Positions 1 through 10,181 of a DNA stretch of 64,000 nt are shown one piece after another. Position numbers and translations under genes: made by a program. Under the pieces are notes generated by a model, which did not search any database, was not told the DNA's origin, and was given only the letters and a program-made list of their open reading frames with translations. This DNA is from Lotus japonicus (Eukaryota; Streptophyta; Magnoliopsida; Fabales; Fabaceae): NCBI RefSeq assembly GCF_012489685.1, contig NC_080046.1, positions 30,185,857 through 30,249,856 of the forward strand, given 5' to 3'. Within the stretch, counting starts at the first letter, position 1, and every line of letters begins with the position of its first letter.

Positions 1-515
1 GAAGATTGAAAGAAGCGGCTAGAAGATAAGAAACTAAGAAGCAACACACGCGCAAGACATTCAAAATATTCTAAGCTTTCTTTCATCCTGTAATTTATTT
101 AGTTTACACTCAGCTTATTCAGAAGCAAACCCTTGTAAACACCAACCTCAAACAGTTGTTTGATTTTCCTTTAGGAGATCAAGGTTGATCGGATCCTAGA
201 GAAGACTAAGAGAGTGAATCTTAGTGATAGCTAAGTCAGTGTAATTGTTAGTCACTTGTAGGTTTCAAGTGCAGTTGTAACTCTTACCTGATTAGTGGAT
301 TGCCTTCATTCTAAGAAGGAAGAAATCACCTTAACGGGTGGACTGGAGTAGCTTGAGTGATTTATCAAGTGAACCAGGATAAAATCCTTGTGTGCTATTC
401 TATCTCTATCTTTTGCACTTAGTTCTCGAAAAGATTTGTTAAAATCTTTAAGGTGGTAGTTTTGTACTGAAAACGTTATTCAAACCCCCCCTTTCTACCG
501 TTTTTCATACCTTCA
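1..515 (+). repeat. 5' LTR of element A, right-hand part
   Basis: Matches the last 515 bases of the 3' LTR (10884-11398) without a visible mismatch. It ends in ...CCTTCA, followed directly by the primer binding site. The promoter TATA box present in the 3' copy (10870-10877) lies just outside the window here. A poly-C run (about 481-491) sits shortly before the LTR end. Confidence 0.95.
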
Positions 516-517
516 AT

Positions 518-529
518 TGGTATCAGAGC
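518..529 (+). other. Primer binding site of element A (initiator tRNA-Met type)
   Basis: TGGTATCAGAGC, three bases after the LTR end, is the usual plant PBS complementary to the 3' end of initiator tRNA-Met. A short leader of 58 bases separates it from the gag ATG at 588. Confidence 0.92.
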
Positions 530-587
530 GCAAGTTCTGATTACCACACCTAACAGTGTTCAGTGATCCGGGCCGGTGTGAAAAACA

Positions 588-2498
588 ATGGCTGCCACCA
601 CCAGTGAAACTCAAAGAGATGGTTACAACGCAAAGCCTCCTATGTTCGATGGTCAAAGGTTCGAATATTGGAAAGACAGACTGGAAAGTTTCTTTCTGGG
701 TTTCGATGCAGATCTCTGGGATATTATTGTGGATGGCTATGAGCGTCCAGTTGATGCAGATGGCAAAAAGATCCCAAGGTCAGAGATGTCTGCAGATCAA
801 AAGAAGCTGTACTCACAACATCATAAAGCAAGAGCAATTCTTCTAAGTGCTATCTCCTATGAGGAGTACCAGAAGATTACAGATCGTGAGTTTGCTAAAG
901 GCATTTTTGATTCTCTGAAGATGTCTCATGAAGGAAACAAGAAAGTCAAAGAATCAAAGGCATTGTCTTTGATCCAAAAGTATGAATCCTTCATCATGGA
1001 GCCAAATGAGTCCATTGAAGAAATGTTCTCCAGATTTCAACTGCTTGTAGCTGGCATACGTCCTCTCAACAAGAGCTACACAACAAAAGATCACGTCATA
1101 AGGGTCATCAGGTGTCTTCCTGAAAGTTGGATGCCTTTGGTGACTTCAATAGAGCTCACGAGAGATGTTGAGAATATGAGTTTAGAAGAACTCATCAGCA
1201 TTTTGAAATGCCATGAGCTGAAGCGCTCAGAGATGCAAGATCTGAGGAAAAAGTCCATAGCCTTGAAATCCAAATCTGAAAAGGCTAAGGTTGAGAAGTC
1301 AAAGGCTCTTCAAGCTGAAGAAGAAGAATCTGAAGAAGCATCAGAAGATTCTGATGAAGATGAGCTGACTCTGATCTCCAAGAGACTCAACCGCATCTGG
1401 AAGCACAGGCAGAGCAAGTTCAAAGGCTCTGGAAAGGCAAGAGGAAAGTCTGAATCCTCAGGTCAGAAGAAGTCATCAATCAAGGAAGTCACTTGCTTTG
1501 AGTGCAAAGAATCAGGGCACTACAAAAGTGACTGTCCAAAATTGAAGAAGGACAAGAAGCCAAAGAAGCACTTCAAGACCAAGAAGAGTCTGATGGTGAC
1601 ATTCGATGAATCAGAGTCAGAGGATGTTGACTCTGATGGTGAAGTCCAAGGACTCATGGCTATTGTCAAAGACAAAGGAACAGAGTCAAAGGAAGCTGTT
1701 GACTCTGACTCAGAATCAGAAGGAGATCCAGACTCTGACGATGAAAATGAGGTATTTGCTTCTTTCTCTACCTCTGAACTGAAACATGCTTTGTCTGATA
1801 TCATGGATAAGTATAACTCCTTGTTGTCTAAGCATAAGAAGCTGAAAAAGAACTTATCTGCTGTTTCTAAAACTCCTTCTGAACATGAGAAAATCATATC
1901 TGATTTGAAAAATGATAACCATGCTTTAGTTAATTCTAACTCTGTGCTTAAGAATCAAATTGCAAAGTTAGAAGAAGTTATTGCCTGCGATGCCTCTGAT
2001 AGTAAGCATGAATCTAAGTATGAAAAATCTTTTCAAAGATTCCTGGCTAAAAGCGTAGATAGAAGCTTAATGGCTTCAATGATCTATGGTGTAAGCAGAA
2101 ATGGAATGCATGGCATTGGCTATTCTAAACCAATTAGAAATGAGCCTTCTGTGTCTAAAGCTAAATCCTTGTATGAATGCTTTGTTCCCTCTGGTACCAT
2201 ATTGCCTGATCCTGTACCTGCTGAAGTTGCTAAAAACCCTCTTAAAAAGGGATCTTTCTCTATGACTAAATATCATGCAAATATTCCTTTAAAATATCAT
2301 GTTGAGACACCCAAGGTGATCAGAACCTTTGGGGTAACTAACAAAAGAGGACCCAGAAAGTGGGTACCTAAGGACAAGATTATCTATGTTGCAGATATCC
2401 TTGATAGCTCCACTGAAACACCAATCATGGTATCTGGACAGTGGATGCTCGCGTCACATGACGGGAGAAAAGCGTATGTTCCGAGAGCTGAAACTTAA
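588..2498 (+). CDS. gag: Gag polyprotein of element A
   Basis: Structural protein that packages the element RNA. 636 codons, longer than most copia gags, as usual for Sireviruses. Residues about 20-220 resemble the copia gag domain (UBN2 / retrotransposon gag 2 type). A CCHC zinc knuckle ([14 protein letters not shown]) is at about 303-316, inside a lysine-rich stretch. It is followed by a long acidic, serine-rich tail and a heptad-like segment near 440-480. ATG 588 is the first start after the primer binding site. The last about 54 codons overlap pol in another frame: the gag-frame tail from 2437 reads across the protease active-site codons. There is no stop between them, so a +1 shift, or another route, is needed to make Gag-Pol. 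Confidence 0.93.
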   Translation: MAATTSETQRDGYNAKPPMFDGQRFEYWKDRLESFFLGFDADLWDIIVDGYERPVDADGKKIPRSEMSADQKKLYSQHHKARAILLSAISYEEYQKITDREFAKGIFDSLKMSHEGNKKVKESKALSLIQKYESFIMEPNESIEEMFSRFQLLVAGIRPLNKSYTTKDHVIRVIRCLPESWMPLVTSIELTRDVENMSLEELISILKCHELKRSEMQDLRKKSIALKSKSEKAKVEKSKALQAEEEESEEASEDSDEDELTLISKRLNRIWKHRQSKFKGSGKARGKSESSGQKKSSIKEVTCFECKESGHYKSDCPKLKKDKKPKKHFKTKKSLMVTFDESESEDVDSDGEVQGLMAIVKDKGTESKEAVDSDSESEGDPDSDDENEVFASFSTSELKHALSDIMDKYNSLLSKHKKLKKNLSAVSKTPSEHEKIISDLKNDNHALVNSNSVLKNQIAKLEEVIACDASDSKHESKYEKSFQRFLAKSVDRSLMASMIYGVSRNGMHGIGYSKPIRNEPSVSKAKSLYECFVPSGTILPDPVPAEVAKNPLKKGSFSMTKYHANIPLKYHVETPKVIRTFGVTNKRGPRKWVPKDKIIYVADILDSSTETPIMVSGQWMLASHDGRKAYVPRAET

Positions 2499-5490
2499 GC
2501 CTGGAGGCGAAGTTGGCTTTGGAGGAAATGAAAAGGGTAAAATTATTGGTACTGGTACTATTTGTGTAGATAGTAGTCCATGCATTGATAATGTTTTATT
2601 GGTAGACGGCTTAACACATAACTTATTGTCTATAAGTCAATTAGCTGACAAGGGTTATGATGTTATATTCAATCAAAAGTCCTGCCGGGCTGTAAGTCAG
2701 ATCGATGGCTCTGTTCTGTTTAACAGCAAGAGGAAGAACAACATTTATAAGATCAGATTATCTGAGTTGGAGGCTCAGAATGTGAAGTGCCTTCTGTCTG
2801 TTAATGAAGAGCAGTGGGTATGGCATAGACGGTTAGGGCATGCCAGTATGAGAAAGATTTCTCAGCTGAGCAAGCTAAACCTTGTCAGGGGCTTACCCAA
2901 TCTGAAGTTCGCTTCAGACGCTCTTTGTGAAGCATGTCAGAAAGGCAAATTCACAAAAGTCCCTTTCAAGGCAAAGAATGTTGTCTCAACCTCAAGGCCG
3001 TTAGAACTTCTGCATATCGACCTGTTTGGACCAGTGAAAACTGAGTCTATAGGTGGCAAGAGATATGGGATGGTTATCGTTGATGACTATAGCCGCTGGA
3101 CATGGGTAAAGTTTCTAACCCGCAAGGATGAGTCTCATGCTGTGTTCTCTACCTTCATTGCTCAAGTGCAAAACGAGAAGGCTTGTAGAATTGTGCGTGT
3201 CAGAAGTGACCATGGTGGAGAGTTTGAGAATGACAAGTTTGAGAGTCTGTTTGATTCCTATGGAATTACACATGATTTCTCTTGTCCCAGAACTCCTCAA
3301 CAAAATGGTGTTGTTGAGAGGAAGAATAGAACTCTTCAGGAGATGGCTAGAACCATGCTCCAAGAAACTGGCATGGCTAAGCACTTTTGGGCAGAGGCAG
3401 TAAATACAGCATGTTACATTCAGAACAGAATCTCTGTGAGACCAATTCTGAATAAGACTCCTTATGAATTGTGGAAGAACATAAAACCCAACATTTCTTA
3501 TTTTCATCCTTTTGGCTGTGTTTGTTATGTTCTCAATACTAAGGATAGATTGCATAAATTTGATGCTAAATCTTCTAAGTGTCTATTACTTGGTTATTCT
3601 GATAGATCTAAAGGTTTTAGATTTTATAATACTGATGCTAAGACTATTGAAGAATCTATTCATGTTAGATTTGATGATAAGCTTGACTCTGACCAGTCAA
3701 AGCTAGTTGAAAAGTTTGCAGATTTAAGCATTAATGTTTCTGACAAAGGCAAAGCTCCAGAGGAAGTTGAGCCAGAGGAAGATGAACCAGAGGAAGAAGC
3801 TGGTCCCTCTAACTCACAAACTCTGAAGAAGAGCAGAATCACTGCAGCTCATCCTAAGGAATTGATTCTGGGCAACAAAGATGAACCAGTCAGAACCAGA
3901 TCCGCCTTCAGACCTTCTGAAGAGACCTTGCTGAGTCTGAAAGGATTGGTGTCCTTAATTGAACCCAAGTCCATAGATGAAGCTCTTCAGGACAAGGATT
4001 GGATTCTGGCCATGGAAGAACAATTGAATCAATTCTCCAAGAACGATGTTTGGAGCTTAGTGAAGAAGCCTGAGAATGTCCATGTTATTGGAACGAAATG
4101 GGTATTCAGAAACAAGCTAAATGAGAAAGGAGATGTAGTCAGAAACAAGGCAAGGCTAGTTGCTCAAGGCTACAGCCAGCAGGAAGGAATAGACTACACT
4201 GAAACATTTGCTCCAGTAGCAAGACTGGAGGCAATCAGACTATTGATTTCCTTCTCAGTAAATCACAACATAGTTCTACATCAGATGGACGTAAAGAGTG
4301 CCTTCCTAAATGGTTATATCTCAGAGGAAGTCTATGTTCATCAACCCCCAGGTTTTGAAGATGAAAAGAAACCAGACCATGTGTTCAAACTGAAGAAATC
4401 ACTCTACGGTCTGAAGCAAGCTCCCAGAGCATGGTATGAGAGACTTAGCTCATTCCTTCTGGAGAATGAGTTTGTAAGGGGTAAAGTAGATACAACTCTC
4501 TTTTGCAAGACTTATAAAGATGATATCTTAATTGTGCAAATTTATGTTGATGATATTATATTTGGTTCTGCTAATCAATCTCTATGCAAAGAATTTTCTG
4601 AGATGATGCAGGCTGAATTTGAGATGAGTATGATGGGAGAATTAAAGTACTTTCTGGGAATACAAGTTGATCAAACACCAGAAGGAACATATATCCATCA
4701 GAGCAAGTACACTAAAGAACTTCTGAAGAAGTTCAATATGCTGGAATCTACAGTGGCCAAGACCCCAATGCATCCAACATGCATTCTGGAAAAAGAAGAT
4801 ATAAGTGGTAAAGTATGTCAGAAGCTCTATCGTGGCATGATAGGTTCACTTCTATACTTAACTGCATCTAGGCCAGACATATTATTTAGTGTTCATTTAT
4901 GTGCTCGTTTCCAATCAGATCCAAGGGAAACCCACTTAACTGCTGTTAAGAGGATCCTAAGGTATCTGAAAGGCACCACTAACCTTGGCTTGATGTATAA
5001 GAAAACATCAGAGTATAAGCTTTCAGGTTATTGTGATGCTGATTATGCTGGAGATAGAACAGAGAGAAAAAGTACTTCTGGAAATTGTCAATTTCTGGGA
5101 AGCAATCTAGTCTCATGGGCAAGCAAGAGGCAATCAACCATTGCTCTATCAACTGCAGAGGCAGAATATATCTCAGCAGCAATATGCAGCACTCAGATGC
5201 TCTGGATGAAACATCAGCTGGAGGATTATCAGATCCTTGAGAGCAATATCCCAATCTATTGTGATAACACTGCTGCAATTTCGTTGAGCAAGAATCCTAT
5301 CTTGCATTCAAGGGCAAAGCACATTGAGGTAAAGTATCACTTCATTAGAGATTATGTGCAGAAGGGCGTACTTCTTCTGAAGTTTGTTGATACTGACCAT
5401 CAATGGGCAGATATCTTTACAAAGCCCTTAGCTGAAGATAGATTTAATTTTATTCTGAAAAATCTAAACATGGACTTTTGTCCAGAGTGA
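2386..5490 (+). CDS. pol: Pol polyprotein of element A (protease, integrase, RT, RNase H)
   Basis: Enzymes for maturation, cDNA synthesis and integration. In order: protease active site [10 protein letters not shown] at residues 18-27; GAG-pre-integrase zinc motif ([18 protein letters not shown]) near 147-190; DDE integrase with Asp in HIDLFGP (~211), Asp in RSDHGGEF (~274) and Glu in VERKNRTL (~309); copia RT (RVT_2) with [10 protein letters not shown] and catalytic IYVDDIIFG (~719-727); RNase H from [10 protein letters not shown] (~881) to the C terminus. The frame opens at 2338, after a TAA at 2335, and lies +1 to gag. ATG 2386 falls just before the protease and need not be the real start. 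No stops, so full length and apparently functional. Confidence 0.93.
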   Translation: MLQISLIAPLKHQSWYLDSGCSRHMTGEKRMFRELKLKPGGEVGFGGNEKGKIIGTGTICVDSSPCIDNVLLVDGLTHNLLSISQLADKGYDVIFNQKSCRAVSQIDGSVLFNSKRKNNIYKIRLSELEAQNVKCLLSVNEEQWVWHRRLGHASMRKISQLSKLNLVRGLPNLKFASDALCEACQKGKFTKVPFKAKNVVSTSRPLELLHIDLFGPVKTESIGGKRYGMVIVDDYSRWTWVKFLTRKDESHAVFSTFIAQVQNEKACRIVRVRSDHGGEFENDKFESLFDSYGITHDFSCPRTPQQNGVVERKNRTLQEMARTMLQETGMAKHFWAEAVNTACYIQNRISVRPILNKTPYELWKNIKPNISYFHPFGCVCYVLNTKDRLHKFDAKSSKCLLLGYSDRSKGFRFYNTDAKTIEESIHVRFDDKLDSDQSKLVEKFADLSINVSDKGKAPEEVEPEEDEPEEEAGPSNSQTLKKSRITAAHPKELILGNKDEPVRTRSAFRPSEETLLSLKGLVSLIEPKSIDEALQDKDWILAMEEQLNQFSKNDVWSLVKKPENVHVIGTKWVFRNKLNEKGDVVRNKARLVAQGYSQQEGIDYTETFAPVARLEAIRLLISFSVNHNIVLHQMDVKSAFLNGYISEEVYVHQPPGFEDEKKPDHVFKLKKSLYGLKQAPRAWYERLSSFLLENEFVRGKVDTTLFCKTYKDDILIVQIYVDDIIFGSANQSLCKEFSEMMQAEFEMSMMGELKYFLGIQVDQTPEGTYIHQSKYTKELLKKFNMLESTVAKTPMHPTCILEKEDISGKVCQKLYRGMIGSLLYLTASRPDILFSVHLCARFQSDPRETHLTAVKRILRYLKGTTNLGLMYKKTSEYKLSGYCDADYAGDRTERKSTSGNCQFLGSNLVSWASKRQSTIALSTAEAEYISAAICSTQMLWMKHQLEDYQILESNIPIYCDNTAAISLSKNPILHSRAKHIEVKYHFIRDYVQKGVLLLKFVDTDHQWADIFTKPLAEDRFNFILKNLNMDFCPE

Positions 5491-5933
5491 AGATAGATCA
5501 GAACCTCTGACTATGATGCTTCTTGATCAGAAGATGTCTAGTCCAGAAGGTAACTCAATCAGAGTGTGTGTGCCCACTGGTACTGACTCTGAAGCTGAGA
5601 CAACAACACGTGCGTCAGAATTTCTGATGCATAGTTCCTTGTGCCCGTGTGACAGTCTGTTGTGATTGCGTGTAGATATGCTTATCTCCTGTGTGTGATT
5701 GTGTATTTTACTGTTACTGTCTATCTTTAATTTTCAACCGTTGATCTTAAAGTGCTTTTTGAATCAACAACGGTTATTTGATAAAACCCACTATACACAC
5801 ACGTTCTCTCTCACTTCCGGTTTTCACTCTCGCACTCCCTGCTTTTCAAAACCGCATCCTTCGTGATTTCTCTCTCGATCTCTCTTCATCCTTCAAACTT
5901 CATCTTCTACCTCAAACCTTCAACCTCTTCAAG
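5491..5933 (+). promoter_or_regulatory. Spacer between pol and ORF3 of A with conserved inverted repeat and CT-rich leader
   Basis: 443 bases without coding sequence. AACCGTTGAT (5736-5745) is matched by ATCAACAACGGTT (5763-5775), which can form an 8-bp stem. A motif CCACTATACACACACGTTCTC follows within 5787-5808, then a CT-rich stretch like a plant 5' leader up to the ATG at 5934. Element B has the same block (25249-25310) and H a worn one (about 55384-55455). This suggests a separate start point for the ORF3 transcript, but the TATA-like sequence is weak. Upstream part (5491-5660) is rich in TCTGA/TCAGA motifs. Confidence 0.5.
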
Positions 5934-8774
5934 ATGGTGAGACAAACCAGAAGAGATGCACCTCAGTTCCCTCACATGGTAGTCGGTTTGGCAACGGGTC
6001 AACGGGGCTCTGAGAACCCAGCACAAGAACAAGCTCAAGCTCAAGAGCAGGTTGTTCCTATTGCAGAACGGGGCTGTGCCGTTCACTGTGTATTTCCTCC
6101 TGAGGAACTCCAAGTCCTTGCAGAATGGAGATTCAACCTCGACAACTTGGCTGCAAATGGGTTTGATCTCCGTCCTGAAGTCCAAGCTCAAGGTTGGGGA
6201 AACTACTTCAATCGACTTCGAGGACCGGTGTTTGAGAAGCTGGTAAAGGAATTCTGGAAGCACGCTGATTGTGATGACACTCAGGTGGTCTCTTACATAC
6301 TGGGTAGGAAGATCATCATCACGGAGAAGTCCTTCGTGAATCTGCTAGGTGCAGAAACTGCTCATGGGTATCGGTTCTCCCTGACGGAATCGAAGCTGAA
6401 ACCCAGAACCAAGGACATCGTCAACAAGGCCCTGTACACCACCTTCAAACCGGGCAAGACGAGCTACAAGGTGATGGACCTTCACCCCAAACTGAGAATC
6501 TGGCACAAGATCCTGCTCCACTGCATCAATCAACGACCAAAGGGCAGTTCTCCAGACTACATCAACTTCAATCAGAAGGCGATGCTGTTCTTCATTCAAG
6601 ACAAGGAGAAGATCTGCCTTCCCTACTTCCTGTTCTCCTATTTGAAGGAATGCATCCGGAAGTCTCGCACCACCTCCTCCATCAAGTCAGCCATCAAATA
6701 TATCCCTTTTGGGAGGCTGCTCTCAGACTTTCTGATTGAAAGCAACTTGGTGCAAGATTTGATCGATGCTGGTTGCACAGAGGACTTGAGTACAATTGTC
6801 AGCGATGTCTTCACCGCCACCTCTCTGAAGAAGATGGGCTTAGTCCAGAAGAAGATTGCTCCTGCTCATGAGGACACGTCTTCTGAGATCAGAGGAAGAA
6901 GAATGCCTCTGAATGACTACCCTCTGTGGACTCAAGCAGACCATCCTGAAGCCATCAGATGCTATGTTGAAGACCTCAGGGCTCAAGGATTCGAGATTGA
7001 CCTTGATGATTTCGTCAGCAGACTTCCACCAGCTCCAGAGTTTTCTTCTCCTCCCAAGAAGAAAACCAAGAGGAAGATGATTCTGGACGAATCCTCAGAG
7101 GAATCTGATGTCCCTCTGGTCAAGAAGGCGAAGAGCAAGCCTGATGATGATGATGGTGATGATAGTGAGGATGGTCCTCCAAAGAAGAAGCAGAAGAAAG
7201 TCAGAATTGTGGTGAAGCCTACTCGGGTGGAACCAGCTGCTGCAGAGGTCAGAAGGACTGAAGCTCCTGCCAGAGTGACTCGATCATCAGCACATACAAG
7301 TAAGCCTGCACTTACCTCTGATGATGATTTGAATTTATTTGATGCACTCCCAATTTCTGCCTTACTCCAACAATCTTCAAATCCCCTCACTCCTATTCCT
7401 GAATCCCAGCCAGCCGCACCAACCACCACTCCACCACATTCCCCAAGATCTTCATTCTTTCAACCTTCTCCTACTGAAGCACCACTCTGGAACTTGCTTC
7501 AGAACCAACCCTCTAGGTCAGAAGATCCAACCTCTCTCCTCACCATTCCATACGACCCATTACTTTCTGAACCCATCATCCAAAACCAACCAGAACCCGA
7601 ACCAACAGCACCACAACCCAGAACGTCTGATCACTCTGCTCCCAGAGCATCAGCACGTCCTGCGGTCAGAACCACGGATACAGACTCTTCATCAGCCTTC
7701 ACACCTGTATCCTTCCCCATCAATGTCTTTGACTCTCCTCCCTCCAATACCTCTGAATCACTTAGAAAATTCATGGAGGTTAGGAAAGAGAAGGTATCTG
7801 CCTTGGAAGAATATTACCTTACCTGTCCAAGCCCTAGGCAATATCCTGGCCCTAGACCTGAACGTCTAGTTGACCCAGATGAACCTATCTTGGCCAATCC
7901 TATCCAAGAGGCAGACCCCTTAGTCCAACAGGCTCACCCTGTCCCTGACCAACAAGAGCCAATTCAACCAGACCCTGAACCTGAACAATCAGTATCTAAC
8001 CAATCCTCGGTTAGATCACCTCACCCTCTGGTTGAAACTTCAGACCCTCACCGTGGAACCTCTGAACCCAATGCTCCCATAATTAACATTGGTTCTCCAC
8101 AAGGTGCCTCTGAAGCTCATAGCAGCAATCACCCAGCCTCTCCTGCACCCAACCTCTCCATCATTCCCTATACTCACCTTCAACCCACATCTCTCTCTGA
8201 GTGCATCAATATTTTCAATCATGAAGCCTCCTTGAGGCTCCGCAATGTGCACGGTCAGACTGACCTCAGTGAGAATGCTGAAAATGTGGCTGATGAGTGG
8301 AACGATTTGAGCACTTGGCTGGTGGCTCAGTTTCCCGTTATGCTGCAGCTCCTGCATGCAGAGGGAAGTCAGAGCATTGAGGCTGCAAAGCAAAGGTTTG
8401 CTAGGAGGGTGGCTCTTCATGAACTCGAACAGAGAACCAAGCTTCTTGAAGCCATTGAAGAAGCCAAGAGACAGAAAGAACAAGAAGAAGAAGCTGCCCG
8501 TCAAGCAGCAGCTCAGGCTGAACAAGCCAGACTTGAGGCAGAACGTCTTGAAGCTGAGGCTGCGGCAGAGCGACTTGCACCAGTTCCATTTACTCCTGCT
8601 GCTTCTGCTTCCATTCCAGAACCTCAAGCTGCTCAGAACGTTCCTTCCAGCTCTACTCCGACAAGCTCATCCAGACTCGACATCATGGAACAACGTCTTG
8701 ACACTCATGAATCCATGCTGATTGAGATGAAGCACATGATGCTGGAACTTCTGCGCCGTACTGACAAACCTTAG
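5934..8774 (+). CDS. ORF3 ('env-like') protein of element A, 946 aa
   Basis: Extra ORF of this Sirevirus family; function unproven. Residues about 50-350 form a conserved block (ELQVLAEWRF, FEKLVKEFWKHADCDD, HPKLRIWHKILLHCINQRP, IKYIPFGRLLSDF) of the kind annotated in plants as 'putative plant transposon protein'. Then come two basic clusters that look like nuclear localisation signals, PPKKKTKRK (~373) and PPKKKQKKVR (~415), split by an acidic run. About 400 residues rich in Pro/Ser/Thr follow. A Glu/Ala/Arg-rich coiled coil (~807-880) and a short terminal helix complete it. I see no signal peptide and no membrane segment, so the label envelope is not supported. ATG 5934 is chosen because B starts at the same place; the frame is open further upstream but without another ATG. 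About 80% of the protein aligns with B 25438-28314. Confidence 0.85.
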   Translation: MVRQTRRDAPQFPHMVVGLATGQRGSENPAQEQAQAQEQVVPIAERGCAVHCVFPPEELQVLAEWRFNLDNLAANGFDLRPEVQAQGWGNYFNRLRGPVFEKLVKEFWKHADCDDTQVVSYILGRKIIITEKSFVNLLGAETAHGYRFSLTESKLKPRTKDIVNKALYTTFKPGKTSYKVMDLHPKLRIWHKILLHCINQRPKGSSPDYINFNQKAMLFFIQDKEKICLPYFLFSYLKECIRKSRTTSSIKSAIKYIPFGRLLSDFLIESNLVQDLIDAGCTEDLSTIVSDVFTATSLKKMGLVQKKIAPAHEDTSSEIRGRRMPLNDYPLWTQADHPEAIRCYVEDLRAQGFEIDLDDFVSRLPPAPEFSSPPKKKTKRKMILDESSEESDVPLVKKAKSKPDDDDGDDSEDGPPKKKQKKVRIVVKPTRVEPAAAEVRRTEAPARVTRSSAHTSKPALTSDDDLNLFDALPISALLQQSSNPLTPIPESQPAAPTTTPPHSPRSSFFQPSPTEAPLWNLLQNQPSRSEDPTSLLTIPYDPLLSEPIIQNQPEPEPTAPQPRTSDHSAPRASARPAVRTTDTDSSSAFTPVSFPINVFDSPPSNTSESLRKFMEVRKEKVSALEEYYLTCPSPRQYPGPRPERLVDPDEPILANPIQEADPLVQQAHPVPDQQEPIQPDPEPEQSVSNQSSVRSPHPLVETSDPHRGTSEPNAPIINIGSPQGASEAHSSNHPASPAPNLSIIPYTHLQPTSLSECINIFNHEASLRLRNVHGQTDLSENAENVADEWNDLSTWLVAQFPVMLQLLHAEGSQSIEAAKQRFARRVALHELEQRTKLLEAIEEAKRQKEQEEEAARQAAAQAEQARLEAERLEAEAAAERLAPVPFTPAASASIPEPQAAQNVPSSSTPTSSSRLDIMEQRLDTHESMLIEMKHMMLELLRRTDKP

Positions 8775-8987
8775 TTTTTAGGATCTCTTCTTTTTCTTCC
8801 TTTTCCTTTTTATTTAACATTGTTTTATTTAAACTCTGCTTATTTACTTACTTTAATTTGTTCATTTGTGATTCTATATGCATATATCTATATATATTTG
8901 TGGCACATATGTTTGCAAAACCTGTTTTATTCATAATTGTTCTATGTTTCAATCATAACTCTTTCCATCATACATTATTCCCTATAT

Positions 8988-9380
8988 CTAGAATGGAGGA
9001 TCCTTCCTCATTCTTCTGCATTCTTGGCGCTGCTCCACTCTTTCCTTCTCCAGACGATCCAATGCATACTCTATGTTGCCAAGTTTGATGCTCAGATCAT
9101 CTTTTTCTAGACTATCTTCTGTCGTCTTGAGTCTCTTTTCCACAGTCTCCTTCTCTTCCAGCAGATTCAGCTCCCGCTGGCAAAGCTCCTGAATCTCTTC
9201 CACGAAGCAGAGGAACTCCTTCAGATCTTTCTCCATCTCTGGACCAAGATCTTCTTCAAGCAGTGTCTTCGTCAGCTCTTGTATGGTCTTTGTACCATCG
9301 GGATGCCTAATATTGAGGAACATATCTTCCTCAAACGCCTTCCTTCTGAGCTCTTCTAATGCCATTCTGTATGATGCCAT
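8988..9380 (-). CDS. Conserved antisense ORF of element A, 130 aa, coiled coil
   Basis: Runs against the element, between ORF3 and the 3' LTR. Starts at the ATG complement 9378-9380 and ends in TAG at 8988. Charged protein (Glu, Lys, Arg, Leu) with heptad-like spacing over residues about 55-120 (EIQELCQRELNLLEEKE, RLEKERVEQRQECRR), so probably coiled coil; no domain recognised. Element B holds the same ORF (28506-28898): also 130 codons, no gaps, about 72% identical, with many changes conservative. A TATA box is placed at 9433-9439. Together this argues for a real gene transcribed towards ORF3, convergent with it. Not seen in family-2 element C. Confidence 0.72.
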   Translation of the reverse strand: MASYRMALEELRRKAFEEDMFLNIRHPDGTKTIQELTKTLLEEDLGPEMEKDLKEFLCFVEEIQELCQRELNLLEEKETVEKRLKTTEDSLEKDDLSIKLGNIEYALDRLEKERVEQRQECRRMRKDPPF

Positions 9381-10181
9381 TTTTCTTACTGAAAATTATT
9401 CGAGATGTGAAGCTTACCTTTCTCTCCAACGTTTTTATAGGCTTCACTTTCTCTCTGAAAGTTAATGCTCTTACAGTTTCTCGAGGTTAAGTTCTTGGTA
9501 ACTGACCCTTCTATTTACTCACTTGACCGGTGGTAAACGTTCATCCCTTGCATTAACTCTTCTATTTATTATCGCCTCACTCTGATTCTTACATCGTCTT
9601 CATTTTCTTTCAACTTAGACCTTCTCTAAGGGGGAGTATCTTGTACTTCAAGCTAAGTTTTTCACACCCCGAGCTTTTTGCTTATGACAAAAAGGGGGAG
9701 TAAACCCAGTTTTTGATGTGTAAGATGTGTTAGTGTGACTTATTTTTCTTTTGGAGATTTTAAGAGTTCCACCTTCATGACCATAGATGTGTCACTGGGC
9801 AAATACAAGGAATACATTTCACTTCTTCTGAAGTGATTCTAAGTTGACTCTGATACCCAAGACTCTGATACCTTGTCCATGACTCTGATCACTTATGCGC
9901 TCTGATTATTCGTTTTTCATCTATGTCATAAGCTTTTCACTCTGAACTCTTATATGATTTAGCTCAGAATCTAGACTTTACTAACGTTTTCATCAAGTAT
10001 TAGATTCAGGGGGAGCTAAGCTCAGAATCAAGCAGTGACTTGAATTCAGAATGAGCAAGATAAACTATTCACATCAGGATAAGTCTTATTCTATATCTCT
10101 AAACTCTGAGTGAATTCAGTTTAATGTTTAAGAATTGTTCATCAAAAATCTTAGTTTTGTCATCATCAAAAAGGGGGAGAT
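9381..10181 (+). other. 3' non-coding region of A with four polypurine tracts
   Basis: About 800 bases before the 3' LTR. AAGGGGGAG-type tracts lie at 9628-9636, 9689-9700, 10008-10015 and 10168-10180; the last touches the LTR and primes plus-strand synthesis. Such stacked tracts are a known Sirevirus feature. The 9831-9960 stretch holds repeated ACTCTGAT motifs. No sense-strand gene. The 213 bases between ORF3 and the antisense ORF (8775-8987) are AT-rich and empty. Confidence 0.8.
9433..9439 (-). promoter_or_regulatory. TATA box for the antisense ORF of A
   Basis: Read on the minus strand this is TATAAAA, 53-59 bases before the ATG at 9380, which would give a short leader of about 25 bases. 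The B copy has TATATAAA at nearly the same distance (28949-28956) although the surrounding bases differ. Confidence 0.55.

Noticed and set aside
518..529. tRNA gene at TGGTATCAGAGC sites
   Set aside because: Only the 12-base primer binding site is present at each place, with no cloverleaf around it.
7339..7869. 176-aa ORF in another frame of ORF3 (A)
   Set aside because: Shadow of a Pro/Ser-rich coding region; not kept in B.
5934..8774. True viral envelope gene
   Set aside because: No signal peptide, cleavage site or transmembrane helix in frame in A, B or C; strong nuclear-type basic clusters instead.
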